Positions 25,410 through 33,633 of a stretch of 64,000 bases of DNA are shown here, piece by piece. Positions within the stretch are counted from its first letter, which is position 1. Each line of letters begins with the position of its first letter. The position numbers and the translations under genes are program-made. Source of the DNA: Streptomyces sp. V4I2. Lineage in GTDB: Bacteria; Actinomycetota; Actinomycetes; Streptomycetales; Streptomycetaceae. The stretch lies in NCBI RefSeq assembly GCF_030817655.1, contig NZ_JAUSZM010000003.1, positions 10,540,001 through 10,604,000 of the forward strand, read 5' to 3'. Under the pieces are notes generated by a model that saw only the letters and a program-made list of their open reading frames with translations, had not been told where the DNA came from and did no database searches.

Positions 25410-25612
25410 GCACGCCCGCCGCGCCGAAGCTGTGGGCCGCCGGCATCGAGGAGACACCCGGCAGGCTCGCCGGGTGGCTCGATGCCTGCCGACGGCGGCG
25501 CGCCGAGGCTCTGCGCTGCCCTCGAATGCGGCTGCGGCCTCGATCGGACGGTCGACAGCCTTGGGGACCAGCGGAACAGCCAGTAACGCTAAGCACTCGA
25601 TCATGGCCGTGA
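25406..25612 (+). pseudogene. Start of a third gene of the 23.6-25.4 kb set, truncated
   Basis: MSTPAAPKLWAAGIEETPGR, LAGWLDACRRRRAEALR begins by ATGA overlap with the previous stop and looks like a genuine protein for about 36 codons. After that the frame degenerates to Arg/Pro-rich text and stops at 25612. The rest of the gene was lost before the GntR gene. Confidence 0.45.
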
Positions 25613-25699
25613 AGGCGGGATGCCTGCCTCCCGGCTCCGTCGGACTTGTGTTCATTGGACGCCCGGGCCGCCTGTCGTCATTCGATCGTCTGCCGACAC

Positions 25700-26362
25700 T
25701 CAGGCAGTGGTTCCGGCGACCACGTCGACGGCGTGGCGCCGGTGTGCTGCGAAGAGGTCGAGGGCGGTGTTGGTGTCCCGGGCGCGCAGTGCGGTGACGA
25801 GTCCGTGGTGCTCGCGCGGGATGCAGTCGAGGTAGCCGACGGTGCTGCGGCTGATCCGGGTCAGCAGGAACAGGTGGACCTGGCACCGTATGCCGTCCCA
25901 GGCGTCGGCGAGGCGCTGGTGCCCTGCGGCGGCGAACACCGCGTCGTGGAAGGCGATGTCCAGGCGCACCATCTCGTGCGCATCGCCGGCCCGCTCCATC
26001 ATGTCGGCCGTCTTCGCGATGGAGGCGAGGTCCTCGTCCGAGGCGTGGGCGATTACCTGCCGTACGGCGAGGTCCTCCAGCGCGCCGCGCAGGCTGTCGA
26101 GCTCAGCCACGTCCTCGGCGGACAGCGTCGTCACCGTCGTGCCCCGGTGCCACGCACAGTGCACCAGGCCCTCGCGCTCCAGCAGCCGCAGCGCCTCGCG
26201 CACCGGGCCGCGGCTGACGTCCATCTCGCCGGACAGCTCCACCTCGCGCAGCTGCTCGCCCGGGGCGTAGGCCCCGTTGAAGATGGCCTCGCGGATACGG
26301 TCCGCAACCTCATCGGCCAGACCTCGGCGGCGGGCCGGGGCCACCTTGCCCTGATCACTCAT
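25700..26362 (-). CDS. GntR-family (FadR-type) transcriptional regulator
   Basis: 220 residues. N-terminal winged helix: LADEVADRIREAIFNGAYAP, GEQLREVELSGEMDVSRGPV, REALRLLEREGLV; C-terminal FCD-type all-helical ligand domain with LDIAFHDAVFAAAGHQRL carrying metal or ligand-binding residues. The start MSDQGKVAP is chosen since AGGAGGT precedes it; an extension to 26404 would enter the operator. It is divergent from the redox operon at 26492-30066 and presumably represses it until an acid-type metabolite binds. Confidence 0.9.
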   Translation of the reverse strand: MSDQGKVAPARRRGLADEVADRIREAIFNGAYAPGEQLREVELSGEMDVSRGPVREALRLLEREGLVHCAWHRGTTVTTLSAEDVAELDSLRGALEDLAVRQVIAHASDEDLASIAKTADMMERAGDAHEMVRLDIAFHDAVFAAAGHQRLADAWDGIRCQVHLFLLTRISRSTVGYLDCIPREHHGLVTALRARDTNTALDLFAAHRRHAVDVVAGTTA

Positions 26363-26390
26363 GCCTGAATTGCACCTCCTCCACTGATGC

Positions 26391-26433
26391 CCTAATGTTA
26401 ACATTCGAATGTTGTCGTGATGTAGACATTAGG
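26391..26433. promoter_or_regulatory. Operator region between the GntR gene and the redox operon
   Basis: A perfect 14-bp palindrome AACATTCGAATGTT (26400-26413) lies within a wider pair CCTAATGT (26391-) and ACATTAGG (-26433). The AT-rich repeats stand out in high-GC DNA and sit between divergent starts, the expected place for the FadR-type repressor. Confidence 0.7.
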
Positions 26434-26491
26434 ACAAGTTGAGCGGGTTGGCCCACGGGCAGCGCCGCTCCCCGGCAGGAAGGGCAGTGCC

Positions 26492-26923
26492 ATGACCGTT
26501 CTCGACTCCCCGATCCCCCGCTTCCATTTGGCCGTGCCGGTCGACGACCTGGCTGCCGCGCGCCGCTTCTACGGCGACGTCCTGGGCCTGGAGCAGGGCC
26601 GCAGTGCGGACACGTGGGTGGACTGGAATCTGCACGGCCATCAGTTCGTCACGCACCTCGCGCCGGAGCGCGCGCAGCGCATACACAACCCGGTCGACGG
26701 CCACGACGTACCCGTGCCGCACTTCGGCCTGGTTCTGACGGTCGAGGCCTTCCAGGAGTTTGCCGAGCGGCTGCGTGCGGCGGGCACCGAGTTCGTCATC
26801 GAGCCGTACGTGCGTTTCGCGGGCCAGAAGGGCGAGCAGTGGACGATGTTCCTCCTCGACCCGGCCGGCAACGCGCTGGAGTTCAAGGCGTTCGCCGACG
26901 ACTCCCAGGTGTTCGCCGCCTGA
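26492..26923 (+). CDS. VOC (glyoxalase/dioxygenase-fold) protein
   Basis: 143 residues. FHLAVPVDDLAAARRFYGDV, LGLEQGRSADTWVDWNLHGH, FGLVLTVEAFQEFAERLRAA and the closing WTMFLLDPAGNALEFKAF give the paired beta-alpha-beta-beta-beta units of the VOC superfamily; His12 and Glu about 135 fit metal ligands. It may act as a lyase, isomerase or dioxygenase. First gene of the operon, with GGAAGG about 9 nt upstream. Confidence 0.88.
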   Translation: MTVLDSPIPRFHLAVPVDDLAAARRFYGDVLGLEQGRSADTWVDWNLHGHQFVTHLAPERAQRIHNPVDGHDVPVPHFGLVLTVEAFQEFAERLRAAGTEFVIEPYVRFAGQKGEQWTMFLLDPAGNALEFKAFADDSQVFAA

Positions 26924-26972
26924 CCGGCGGCCGGCACCACCCACCCCCACACGCGAAAGACGGGACGAGCTC

Positions 26973-27629
26973 ATGAAGGTGTTCCAGATCGGCGCCGCCG
27001 GAGGAGTCGGCCGCCGCCTTACTCCACTCCTCACCGCACGCGGTGACCTTGTGACCGGCATGCACCGCGGGCAGCCCGCTCAGGGTGAGACGGTGCGGGC
27101 GGCCGGCGGGACTCCGGTGGTCGGTGATCTCATCGCCGACTCGGTCGAGGATCTGGCCGGCAAGATGCGCGGCCATGACGCCGTGGTCTTCTCGGCCGGC
27201 GCACATGGCACCGGTCAGGACAAGACGACCCTGATCGACGGCCGTGGCCTTCAAAAGGCCGCCGACGCGGCCGCGCTGGCCGGGGCGGCGCGGTTCGTCC
27301 TCGTCTCGGTGTTCCCCGAGGCGCTGCGCGACGGGACACGTAGTGAGGGCTTCGAGCACTACATCAAGGTCAAGAAAACCGCCGACGTCTATCTGACGCG
27401 CACCGATCTGGACTGGCTGATCGTCCGTCCCGGAACCCTTCTGGACACCCCCGGCACCGGCCGGGTCACCGCCGGTCCCGCCGTCGAGTACGGCGACGTG
27501 CACCGCGACGACGTCGCCGCGTTCCTCGACGCCGCCCTGCACGCGCCTGCCCTCAGCCGCGTGATCGTCGAACTCACCTCCGGTGACACCCCCGTCGCGG
27601 ACGCCGTCACCCGCCTCGCGGCCGCCTGA
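26973..27629 (+). CDS. NAD(P)-binding atypical SDR (NmrA/SDR_a5-like)
   Basis: 218 residues. Glycine motif GAAGGVGRRL (about 7-16), ADxVVFSAG-like strand (HDAVVFSAGAHG), FVLVSVFPE, then DWLIVRPGTLLDTPGTGRVT. These proteins bind NAD(P) and act as reductases, isomerases or sensors; the classical YxxxK is replaced by YIKVKK. It is paralogous to the frameshifted gene at 28082-28749. Confidence 0.88.
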   Translation: MKVFQIGAAGGVGRRLTPLLTARGDLVTGMHRGQPAQGETVRAAGGTPVVGDLIADSVEDLAGKMRGHDAVVFSAGAHGTGQDKTTLIDGRGLQKAADAAALAGAARFVLVSVFPEALRDGTRSEGFEHYIKVKKTADVYLTRTDLDWLIVRPGTLLDTPGTGRVTAGPAVEYGDVHRDDVAAFLDAALHAPALSRVIVELTSGDTPVADAVTRLAAA

Positions 27630-27677
27630 GCTCACACCCGCACCTCAACCACAGCACCATCAGCAAGGAGAAGCACC

Positions 27678-28079
27678 ATGACCGCCATCGATTCCTACAG
27701 CCACGACGTCTCCGGCGAGGAGGAGTTCGGTTTCGCCCAGGCCATCAAGGTCGGCGACACGATCTACGTCTCCGGGCAGCTCTCGCACGACGAGCAGGGC
27801 AACTTCCTCTACCCGGGCGACTTCGACGCCCAGCTGAAGCAGTCCTACGCCAACTTCGAGAAGGTGCTCGCCCACTACGGCGCCACCCGCAACCAGGTCG
27901 TCTCCGAGACCCAGTTCATCGTGGACCTGCCGAAGTACAACATGGCGATGGCCGCGGCGAACCTGGCCTACTTCGGTGACCACCGCCCCACCAGCTCCAC
28001 CATCGGCGCCGCCTCGCTGTTCTTCCCGGGCCAGCTCATCGAGGTCAACTTCGTCCTCGACACCCGTCTGCCGGCCTGA
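27678..28079 (+). CDS. RidA (YjgF/YER057c/UK114) family protein
   Basis: 133 residues. IKVGDTIYVSGQLSHDEQGN, ANFEKVLAHYGATRNQVVSE, FFPGQLIEVNFVLDTRLP match the trimeric RidA fold, which hydrolyses reactive enamine/imine intermediates. The catalytic Arg usual near the end of RidA is in DTRLP. Within a redox operon it probably clears a reactive product. AAGGAG upstream of the ATG. Confidence 0.9.
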   Translation: MTAIDSYSHDVSGEEEFGFAQAIKVGDTIYVSGQLSHDEQGNFLYPGDFDAQLKQSYANFEKVLAHYGATRNQVVSETQFIVDLPKYNMAMAAANLAYFGDHRPTSSTIGAASLFFPGQLIEVNFVLDTRLPA

Positions 28080-28081
28080 TC

Positions 28082-28749
28082 ATGAAGGTCGTGATCGCCG
28101 GAGGGCACGGCAAGGTCGCCCTTCTCCTGGAGCAGCTGCTGTCCCGGCGCGGCGATGTGGTCACCGGCCTCATCCGCAACCCGGCCCAGGCCGAGGCGTT
28201 GGAGGAGGCCGGGCCCAGGCCCGGCTCGTGGATCTGGAGAAGGCCACCGCCGACGAGGTCGCCCGGCATCTGACGGGTGCCGACGTGGTGGTTTTCGCCG
28301 CTGGGGCGGGTTCCGGGAGTTTGGTGGGCCGTAAGGACAGCGTGGACCGCGGCGCGGCGATCCTGCTGGCGGACGCCGCCGAGAGTGCCGGTGTCGGACG
28401 CTATCTGCTGCTCTCCGCCATGGGCGCCGATCTGCGCGTTGTCGATGACGAGAGCCTCGACCCGGTCTTCCGTACCTATCTGCGGGCCAAGCTCGCGGCC
28501 GAGAGCGCGATGCGGCCCCGGTCCGCGCTCCGGGCGACGATCGTCCGCCCCGGCTTGCTCGACGACACCCCTGGCACCGGCCGGGTCACGCTCGCCGAGC
28601 GGACCGGTCCGGGCCCCATCTCCCGGGCCGATGTCGCCGCCGTCCTGCTGGCGCTGCTCGACGAACCGCGGCTGACCGGCCGGACCGTCGAGGTCATCGG
28701 CGGCGCCACCCCTATCGCGGATGCCGTGGCGGCCCACGCCGCCCACTGA
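28082..28749 (+). pseudogene. NAD(P)-binding atypical SDR, one-base frameshift
   Basis: Starts 2 bases after the RidA stop. MKVVIAGGHGKVALLLEQLL, SRRGDVVTGLIRNPAQAEAL holds to about 28213; there a G seems missing from a run (GGCCGGGCCC) and the rest continues one frame over: LVDLEKATADEVARHLTGAD, RYLLLSAMGADLRVVD, VRPGLLDDTPGTGRVTLAER, ending 28749. One inserted G would restore about 223 codons. Either a fresh mutation or a sequencing slip in a G run. Confidence 0.8.
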
Positions 28750-28831
28750 ACTGTCCGTTCCGCCTCTCCCCTCGTCTCCCCATCGACGGAGTTGTCCCGG
28801 CCGGCGATGCCCCACCTGAAAGAGAAACACC

Positions 28832-29941
28832 GTGAGCACTCTGTTCACCCCCCTCAAGCTGCGCTCCCTCCAGATACCCAACCGGGTGTGGATGTCGCCG
28901 ATGTGCATGTACTCCGCCGCCCCCACCGGCCTGGAGACCGGCGCGCCGACCGACTTCCACCTCACCCACCTGGCCTCACGCGCCGCCGGTGGCACGGGCC
29001 TGGTCATGGCCGAGGCCACCGGGGTCCGCCCCGACGGACGGATCAGCCCCTGGGACCTTGGCCTGTGGAACGACCGTCAGCAGGAGGCGTTTGCCAGGAT
29101 CACCCAGGCCATCAAGGCGTACGGCGCCGTCCCGGCCATCCAGCTCGCCCACGCTGGCCGCAAGGCTTCCGTCGACAAGCCCTGGCTGTCCGACCGGTAC
29201 GTGCCCCGGAGCGAGGGCGGCTGGCAGACGGTGGCGCCCAGCGCGGTCGCGTACGACGGCCTGCCCGTCCCGCACGAGCTGACCGTGGCCGAGATCCAGC
29301 AGCTGGTAGCCGACTTCGCCGACTCCGCCAAGCGCGCCCTGGCCGCCGGCTTCCAGGTCGCCGAGGTGCACGGCGCCCACGGCTACCTCATCAACTCCTT
29401 CCTCTCCCCGGTCTCCAACCACCGCACCGACGCCTACGGCGGCAGCTTCGAGAACCGGATCCGCTTCGCCCTGGAGGTCGTCGACGCGGTGCGCGCCGTG
29501 TGGCCCGCCGAGCTGCCGGTTTTCTTCCGCACCTCGGCGACCGACTGGCTGACCGAGAACCCCGAGGACACCCGCGAGGGCTGGACCGGTGAGGACACCG
29601 TCCGCCTCGCCAAGGAACTGACCGCTCACGGCGTCGACCTGCTCGACGTCTCGACCGGCGGCATGGTCCGCGACGCGAAGATCGTCGCCAGGCCGAACTA
29701 CCAGGTGCCGTTCGCCGCCCAGGCCCGCAACCAGGCCGGCATCCCCACCGCCGCCGTAGGCATCATCACCGACCCCCACCAGGCCGAAGAGATCATCACC
29801 TCCGGGCAGGCGGACGCCGTCCTGCTCGGCCGTGAACTGCTGCGCGACCCCTACTGGCCGCAGCACGCCGCCCTCGCCCTGGGCGCCGAGCCGCGCTGGC
29901 CGGACCAGTACGCCTACGTCGTCAAGCGCCGCAAGCACTGA
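28832..29941 (+). CDS. NADH:flavin oxidoreductase (Old Yellow Enzyme, YqjM-like)
   Basis: 369 residues; GTG start with AAAGAG upstream. TIM-barrel FMN enzyme: IPNRVWMSPMCMYSA near the FMN site (Cys about 25), IQLAHAGRKAS, substrate-binding pair in EVHGAHGYLINSFLSP (HGAH), RTDAYGGSFENRIRF, and FMN phosphate motifs near AVGIIT and ADAVLLGRELLRDPYWP. Reduces activated C=C bonds (enones, nitro compounds) with NAD(P)H. The central catalytic enzyme of the operon, with the NAD(P)-binding, VOC and RidA proteins as helpers. Confidence 0.93.
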   Translation: MSTLFTPLKLRSLQIPNRVWMSPMCMYSAAPTGLETGAPTDFHLTHLASRAAGGTGLVMAEATGVRPDGRISPWDLGLWNDRQQEAFARITQAIKAYGAVPAIQLAHAGRKASVDKPWLSDRYVPRSEGGWQTVAPSAVAYDGLPVPHELTVAEIQQLVADFADSAKRALAAGFQVAEVHGAHGYLINSFLSPVSNHRTDAYGGSFENRIRFALEVVDAVRAVWPAELPVFFRTSATDWLTENPEDTREGWTGEDTVRLAKELTAHGVDLLDVSTGGMVRDAKIVARPNYQVPFAAQARNQAGIPTAAVGIITDPHQAEEIITSGQADAVLLGRELLRDPYWPQHAALALGAEPRWPDQYAYVVKRRKH

Positions 29942-30019
29942 CCCCCGCCCTGCTCCGCACCTGGCCGTCCAGCCCTCACCAGGGGCCGACGCGCTGCCCC
30001 CTCTCACTGGGAGATCCCC

Positions 30020-30066
30020 ATGAACCACCTTGAAGGCAAGGTCGTCGTCATCACCGGCGCCGGCGT
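30020..30066 (+). pseudogene. SDR gene start, cut by an IS6-type element
   Basis: MNHLEGKVVVITGAG is a textbook SDR N-terminus ending inside the glycine motif, with GGGAGA upstream. The frame is broken at 30065 where the IS6 terminus GTTGTCACGTTGTTGG begins. It was the sixth gene of the redox operon. The remainder is not found on the other side of the element. Confidence 0.65.
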
Positions 30067-30136
30067 TGTCACGTTGTTGGGTGTGCGCGGGCCTGATGGT
30101 GTGCCAGGGCGTGGTCGGCTCGGGTGCCAGCCTGGG

Positions 30137-30351
30137 TCAGGCCGTTGCGGCCGTGCCGACGACTCCGGTGACGTGGTCCCAGATGGCGAAGCGGATGGCC
30201 ATTTCCGCTCAACAGTCGGGGGCGGTGAGCAGGTGGCGGTGGGGTCGACAGTGGGGTGAATGCCGCTGAACGCGGACAGAAACCGCTGGGCCCCGCCCGC
30301 GGAGCGGAAGCCCTTCATCGCCCGTTCCCGCTTCCTGGTGGGCTGAGGCCG
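30137..30351 (-). pseudogene. IS6 transposase, C-terminal fragment
   Basis: RPQPTRKRERAMKGFRSAGG, AQRFLSAFSGI is the conserved end of IS6 transposases; MAIRFAIWDHVTG then follows in another frame, stopping at 30137. Frameshifted and without the catalytic triad. Confidence 0.65.
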
Positions 30352-30358
30352 TAAAACA

Positions 30359-30622
30359 TCAACCTGGTGTAGTGGTCGTGTCCCGTGGCATGGTCGGTAT
30401 GGCGGAGGCGAGCAGTGCGTGTGCGTCGGTGAACCGTTGTGCGGCGGTGGTTGAGGTGTATCCGACTCGGGCCAGGAGGGGCCGGACGTCGTTGAGGGAG
30501 TTGCCGATGGTGCTCTCGCTGACTTCGAATGCGTCGGCGAGGACCTGCCGGGTGCACAGGCCCCGTTTGTAGAGGACGGTCGCCAGGACGCGTTCGGCAT
30601 CAGTGATCTTCTGGCGGAACAC
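30359..30622 (-). pseudogene. Helix-turn-helix fragment, likely of another transposase
   Basis: 87 codons: ITDAERVLATVLYKRGLCTR, QVLADAFEVSESTIGNSLND, VRPLLARVGYTSTTAAQRFT. The helix-turn-helix text resembles a domain at the end of ISAzo13-type transposases in Streptomyces. It lies inside the IS6 element; no start or partner gene is visible. Confidence 0.5.
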
Positions 30623-30647
30623 GCCGCCGCGGGTTCCGGGCAGGCGG

Positions 30648-30845
30648 TCACCGCCGCGCCGTCGGTGGCGTCGCTCTGACGCCGCGCTCGAGCATCAGCT
30701 CCTCGACCTCACGGAAGCTGAGCGGGCATCGGTGGTACAGCCACACGCAGTGGGAGATCACCTCGACCGGGTACCGGGCCCCCTGTACGACGGCGACGTG
30801 CTCTCCACGGACGACCCCTCCCAGCATGATCAACCCGAACAGCAT
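30648..30845 (-). pseudogene. IS6 transposase, N-terminal fragment
   Basis: GARYPVEVISHCVWLYHRCP, LSFREVEELMLERGV is the highly conserved start of IS6-family transposases, beginning near 30845 within about 30 bases of the terminal repeat. The frame then departs from the family. Confidence 0.75.
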
Positions 30846-30871
30846 CCCACCCGATCAACCAACGTGACAGC

Positions 30872-31076
30872 GCCCTTTCGGATGCTCGCCTGTCGCCCGA
30901 CGTCACCTTCGACCGCGACTGCGTCGATCCCAACCAGCGCTTCCGACTCTGACTCACTCCCGCGGCGCACAACGAACTCGCCGAGGTCCACTGCATCGTC
31001 CATGAGGCTGTCAGTTCGCACCAGAAACCCGTCCTGCCCCCGGTCCTCTATCGCGGACCAGGTCGTAAGGATCTGC
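30872..31076. other. No recognisable gene
   Basis: About 200 bases between the IS6 terminus and an IS630 fragment. Both strands have open frames but nothing matches a family or carries a ribosome site. Confidence 0.4.
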
Positions 31077-31307
31077 GGGTGAGTGTGCGGTCGGTAGAAC
31101 GCTGGCGGCGGGCCTGGCGTGAGGGCGGGGTGGAGGCCCTGCGCTCGGCAGGGCCTGCGAACTTCTCCGACCGTCACCGATGCCCAGTTCCTGGTGGTCG
31201 AGGAGAAACTCGGCAAGTGGCTCACCACCATCCGCCTCCCGCCGTATGCACCCGGCCTCAACCCCGTCGAGGTCATCTGGTCACTCGTGCGCAGAGCAAT
31301 GGCCAAC
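31077..31307 (+). pseudogene. IS630-family transposase with large internal deletion
   Basis: SVRSVERWRRAWREGGVEAL, RSAGPA is the IS630 helix-turn-helix region. Soon after, in another frame, come TVTDAQFLVVEE and then directly KWLTTIRLPPYAPGLNPVEV, IWSLVRRAMANSG, the end of the catalytic domain with its last Glu. Over half of the gene between them is missing. It is fused at 31307 to a copy of the amidohydrolase 3' end. Confidence 0.7.
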
Positions 31308-31753
31308 TCAGGCGTCCTGGGCCGCGTGGACTCGCTGCCCTTCGACGAAGGTCTCAAGGACGCGGGTGGCGGCGATCTCCTCGGGCGGACCCGCGAACGG
31401 GTCACGGTCGAGGACGACGAGATCGGCCGACTTGCCGGCGGTGATGCTGCCGGTGATGTCGTCGAGGTGGTTCACGTAGGCGCTGCCCGCCGTGTACGCG
31501 GCGATGGCGGCGCCCAGGTCGAGGCGCTGCTCCGGGAGGAAGGCCGGGGTGTCCTCGGGCGCGCCGGGGGCGATCCGGTTGACGGCGACATGGATGGTCT
31601 GGAGCGGGTCGGGACTGCTGACCGGCCAGTCGCTACCGGCGGCCAGGGTCGCGCCGGCGCGCAGCAGATCACCGAAGGGGTACTGCCGGGCGCCGCGTTC
31701 CGCACCGAGGAAGGGCAGGGTCAGTTCGTCCATCTGCGGTTCGTGGGCGGCCC
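31308..31753 (-). pseudogene. Duplicated 3' end of the amidohydrolase gene (copy of 40668-41113)
   Basis: The last about 145 codons of the YtcJ-like amidohydrolase, from MDELTLPFLGAERGARQYPF to VEGQRVHAAQDA. By eye only two base differences from 40668-41113 (31438 and 31598 area: Ala for Val, Thr for Ala). The copy begins and ends abruptly, so it is a recent segmental duplication, not a gene. Confidence 0.85.
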
Positions 31754-31754
31754 G

Positions 31755-31890
31755 CGTCCGTGGGGCGCATCCAGGCCATCAGGGCCGCGCTCAGGCCCAC
31801 GCCCCAAAGGGCCGTGCGGTCGAAGCGGTTCGCCTGGGCACGCAGGAAGTAGCCCGTGCCGGCCAGATCGGAGGCCGCTTCGGCCCCGCG
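31755..31890 (-). pseudogene. Possible ABC-permease fragment
   Basis: The leftward frame ASDLAGTGYFLRAQANRFDR, TALWGVGLSAALMAWM recalls the last membrane region of NitT/TauT-type permeases (G.GY.L..AQ..F.T). Short, and no start or stop fits. Weak call. Confidence 0.3.
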
Positions 31891-31919
31891 GGACCGGGCA
31901 TGATGCGGGCCGGATTGCC

Positions 31920-32222
31920 ACCGACCTGGTCGTGATGCTCGCCGATGGCGGCGAGGCCATCGCGGATCTGGCCGTACTGCGGGACGAGGCAGGGTTGTTC
32001 GGCCCCGTCGCCTCGACACTGACGGTCTGGCGGCTGCTCGCCGACACCGACGAGAGGACACTGACCGCTCTGCGCTCGTCCGTGCGCAGGCCCGAGGTCG
32101 CCTGGCTGCAGGCCGCGGAGCATGGCGAGGGCATATCCGCAGTCCGGGCCGCGGGACGCGTTCTGCCCGGTTTGGTCCTGGACCTCGACGTCACGCTGGT
32201 CACCTGTCACTCCGAGAAAGAG
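31920..32222 (+). pseudogene. IS1380-family transposase fragment
   Basis: ATDLVVMLADGGEAIADLAV, FGPVASTLTVWRLLADTDER, AAGRVLPGLVLDLDVTLVTC then HSEKE: the N-terminal part of IS1380 transposases up to the first catalytic Asp region. Cut off directly before the esterase fragment. Confidence 0.75.
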
Positions 32223-32236
32223 CGCGCATTCCACCG

Positions 32237-32575
32237 ATGCTGGCGGCGATCGCCGCGGTCCTGGTCCTCAGCACGGCGGCCGGGGTCACCGCCCCCGCAA
32301 CCTCACCCGGAGTAAAAGAAGTGAACGTCAACAAGGACCTCGCCTACGCGCCCGCCGAACCGCCGGGCACCCAGGGCTACCTGCTGGACCTCTACGTACC
32401 GCGGTCACAGCGGCCAGTACCGTTGGTGATCTTCTCGAGCGGCTCGGGCTGGCTGGCGGACAGCGGACACCAGGGCGCCGACGACGTCGCCGCGCAGCTC
32501 AATACCACCAGAGCCGCCTGCTCTACGACAAACTGGCCTCCGCGGGTAACGACGCACGCCTCCGGCTGTGCCCCC
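32237..32575 (+). pseudogene. Secreted esterase: N-terminal piece joined to a near-C-terminal piece
   Basis: From ATG 32237: MLAAIAAVLVLSTAAGVTAP is a signal-peptide-like start, then YAPAEPPGTQGYLLDLYVPR, SQRPVPLVIFSSGSGWLADS, the opening strands of an alpha/beta-hydrolase esterase. At about 32503 the frame changes to HQSRLLYDKLASAGNDARLR, a part that normally lies close to the C-terminus. The middle piece is at 33276-33633 and the end piece, inverted, at 32859-33015. Confidence 0.6.
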
Positions 32576-32858
32576 GGGCCGATGCCGTCACACCGGCGAG
32601 GCACCGGCCCCTCCGTGGGGCGGACGGGTATCCGGCGGGAGAAGAGATCGCTGAACGTCCACGCCGTCGACCTTCTTCATCTCCGATCTCCTGGCGCCTC
32701 CCGGATCGAAGTAGCGTGTCGCCCGGAGAAACCCGCCTGCGACCGGCCACGCCGTAGGGGCAACGGCCGGGAAACCCGAGCTGGGACGCTGAGGGGGCAG
32801 GGGCCGAGGGTGGTTGGACCACGGCTTCGGGCCAACACGGCTCAGGTGTCCGGTCGGC

Positions 32859-33015
32859 TCACTTCGGTGTCGGCCGCAGGTGCTGCTTCAGGAAGGAGAC
32901 GACGGTCTGCCACGACGGGGTCGCGGGACGCGCCGGCGTGGTCTGGCCGTTGTGTGCGGTCTCCTCGTAGGCGTCCCGGCGTGTGTCCGGGTCGTTGAGC
33001 ATGTCGAGGAACGGG
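32859..33015 (-). pseudogene. Esterase C-terminal piece, inverted
   Basis: Leftward frame GHGPFLDMLNDPDTRRDAYE, ETAHNGQTTPARPATPSWQT, VVSFLKQHLRPTPK and stop: the end of a hydrolase after the catalytic His (GHG). It fits as the missing end of the esterase whose start lies at 32237 on the other strand. Confidence 0.6.
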
Positions 33016-33029
33016 CCGTGCCCGGCGCG

Positions 33030-33104
33030 GTCATGTTGGCGTACGCGCCGACGATGGCGTCCTGCCAGGCGGTGACGCCATAGGAGTGCAGGAAGGTCTG
33101 GGCA
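33030..33104 (-). pseudogene. Amidohydrolase fragment (copy of about 41618-41692)
   Basis: About 75 bases nearly the same as the amidohydrolase segment encoding VLHSYGVTAWQDAIVGAYAN, same orientation as the intact gene. Directly followed by a second amidohydrolase piece in the opposite orientation. Confidence 0.75.
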
Positions 33105-33105
33105 C

Positions 33106-33275
33106 GTGGTCCACTTCCACGCGCTCGGCGACCGCGCGGTGCGCGAGGCGCTCGACGCCGTGGAGGCCGCCCGTACGGCCAACGGGTGGCGCGACACACG
33201 GCACCATCTGGCGCATCTCCAGGTCGTGCACCCGCACGACGTTCCGCGCTTCCGCGCACTCGGCGCGAGCACCAA
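33106..33275 (+). pseudogene. Amidohydrolase fragment, inverted (copy of about 41130-41298)
   Basis: VHFHALGDRAVREALDAVEA, ARTANGWRDTRHHLAHLQVV, HPHDVPRFRALGAST, read rightward, differs by only a few bases from the intact gene on the opposite strand. HFHALGDRA contains a metal-ligand His of the enzyme. It is fused in frame to an esterase piece at 33275. Confidence 0.8.
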
Positions 33276-33633
33276 ACGCATCGCGATCATGGGTGATTCC
33301 TCGGGCGGCTGGACCACGGCGATGGCCGCGGTCACCGGGAACATCCCGTACCTGGAGGGCGATGTCGGCGTACGCGGACCCTCCAGCGCCGTCCAGGCGG
33401 CCGTGCCGTTCTACCCGCCGACCGACTTCCTGCAAATGGACGCCCACATGCTGAACGACTGCAAGCCGTTCAACGGGGTGTTCGGGCTCACTGACTGCCA
33501 CTCCGACGCCCGCTCTCCCGAGTCACTACTGCTGGGCTGCCCGATCAAGGACTGCCCCGACGAGGTCGCCGTCGCGAACCCCCTCAGCCACATCAGAGAC
33601 CGGCGCACCCCGCCGAGCACCCGACCGCCATGA
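33276..33633 (+). pseudogene. Esterase middle piece with nucleophile elbow
   Basis: KRIAIMGDSSGGWTTAMAAV holds the GDSSGG elbow of an alpha/beta-hydrolase; VQAAVPFYPPTDFLQMDAHM, SPESLLLGCPIKDCPDEVAV, ANPLSHI follow as in secreted esterases. It is fused to the preceding amidohydrolase piece (GAST/KRIAI). Together with 32237-32575 and 32859-33015 it would rebuild most of one esterase. Confidence 0.65.

Larger units (their letters stand above)
30065..30871 (-). mobile_element. IS6-family element with replaced middle
   Basis: Termini GTTGTCACGTTGTTGG (30065-) and, read inward from 30871, GCTGTCACGTTGGTTG are IS6-like inverted repeats about 800 bp apart, a normal IS6 length. Inside, the transposase start (30648-30845) and end (30137-30351) remain on the minus strand, but its catalytic middle has been exchanged for an unrelated helix-turn-helix frame (30359-30622). 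Confidence 0.6.

Noticed and set aside
25640..25886. Frame opposite the start of the GntR 3' end (FTAMIECLALLAVPLVPKAV)
   Set aside because: A short hydrophobic run only; no start, family or conservation signal.
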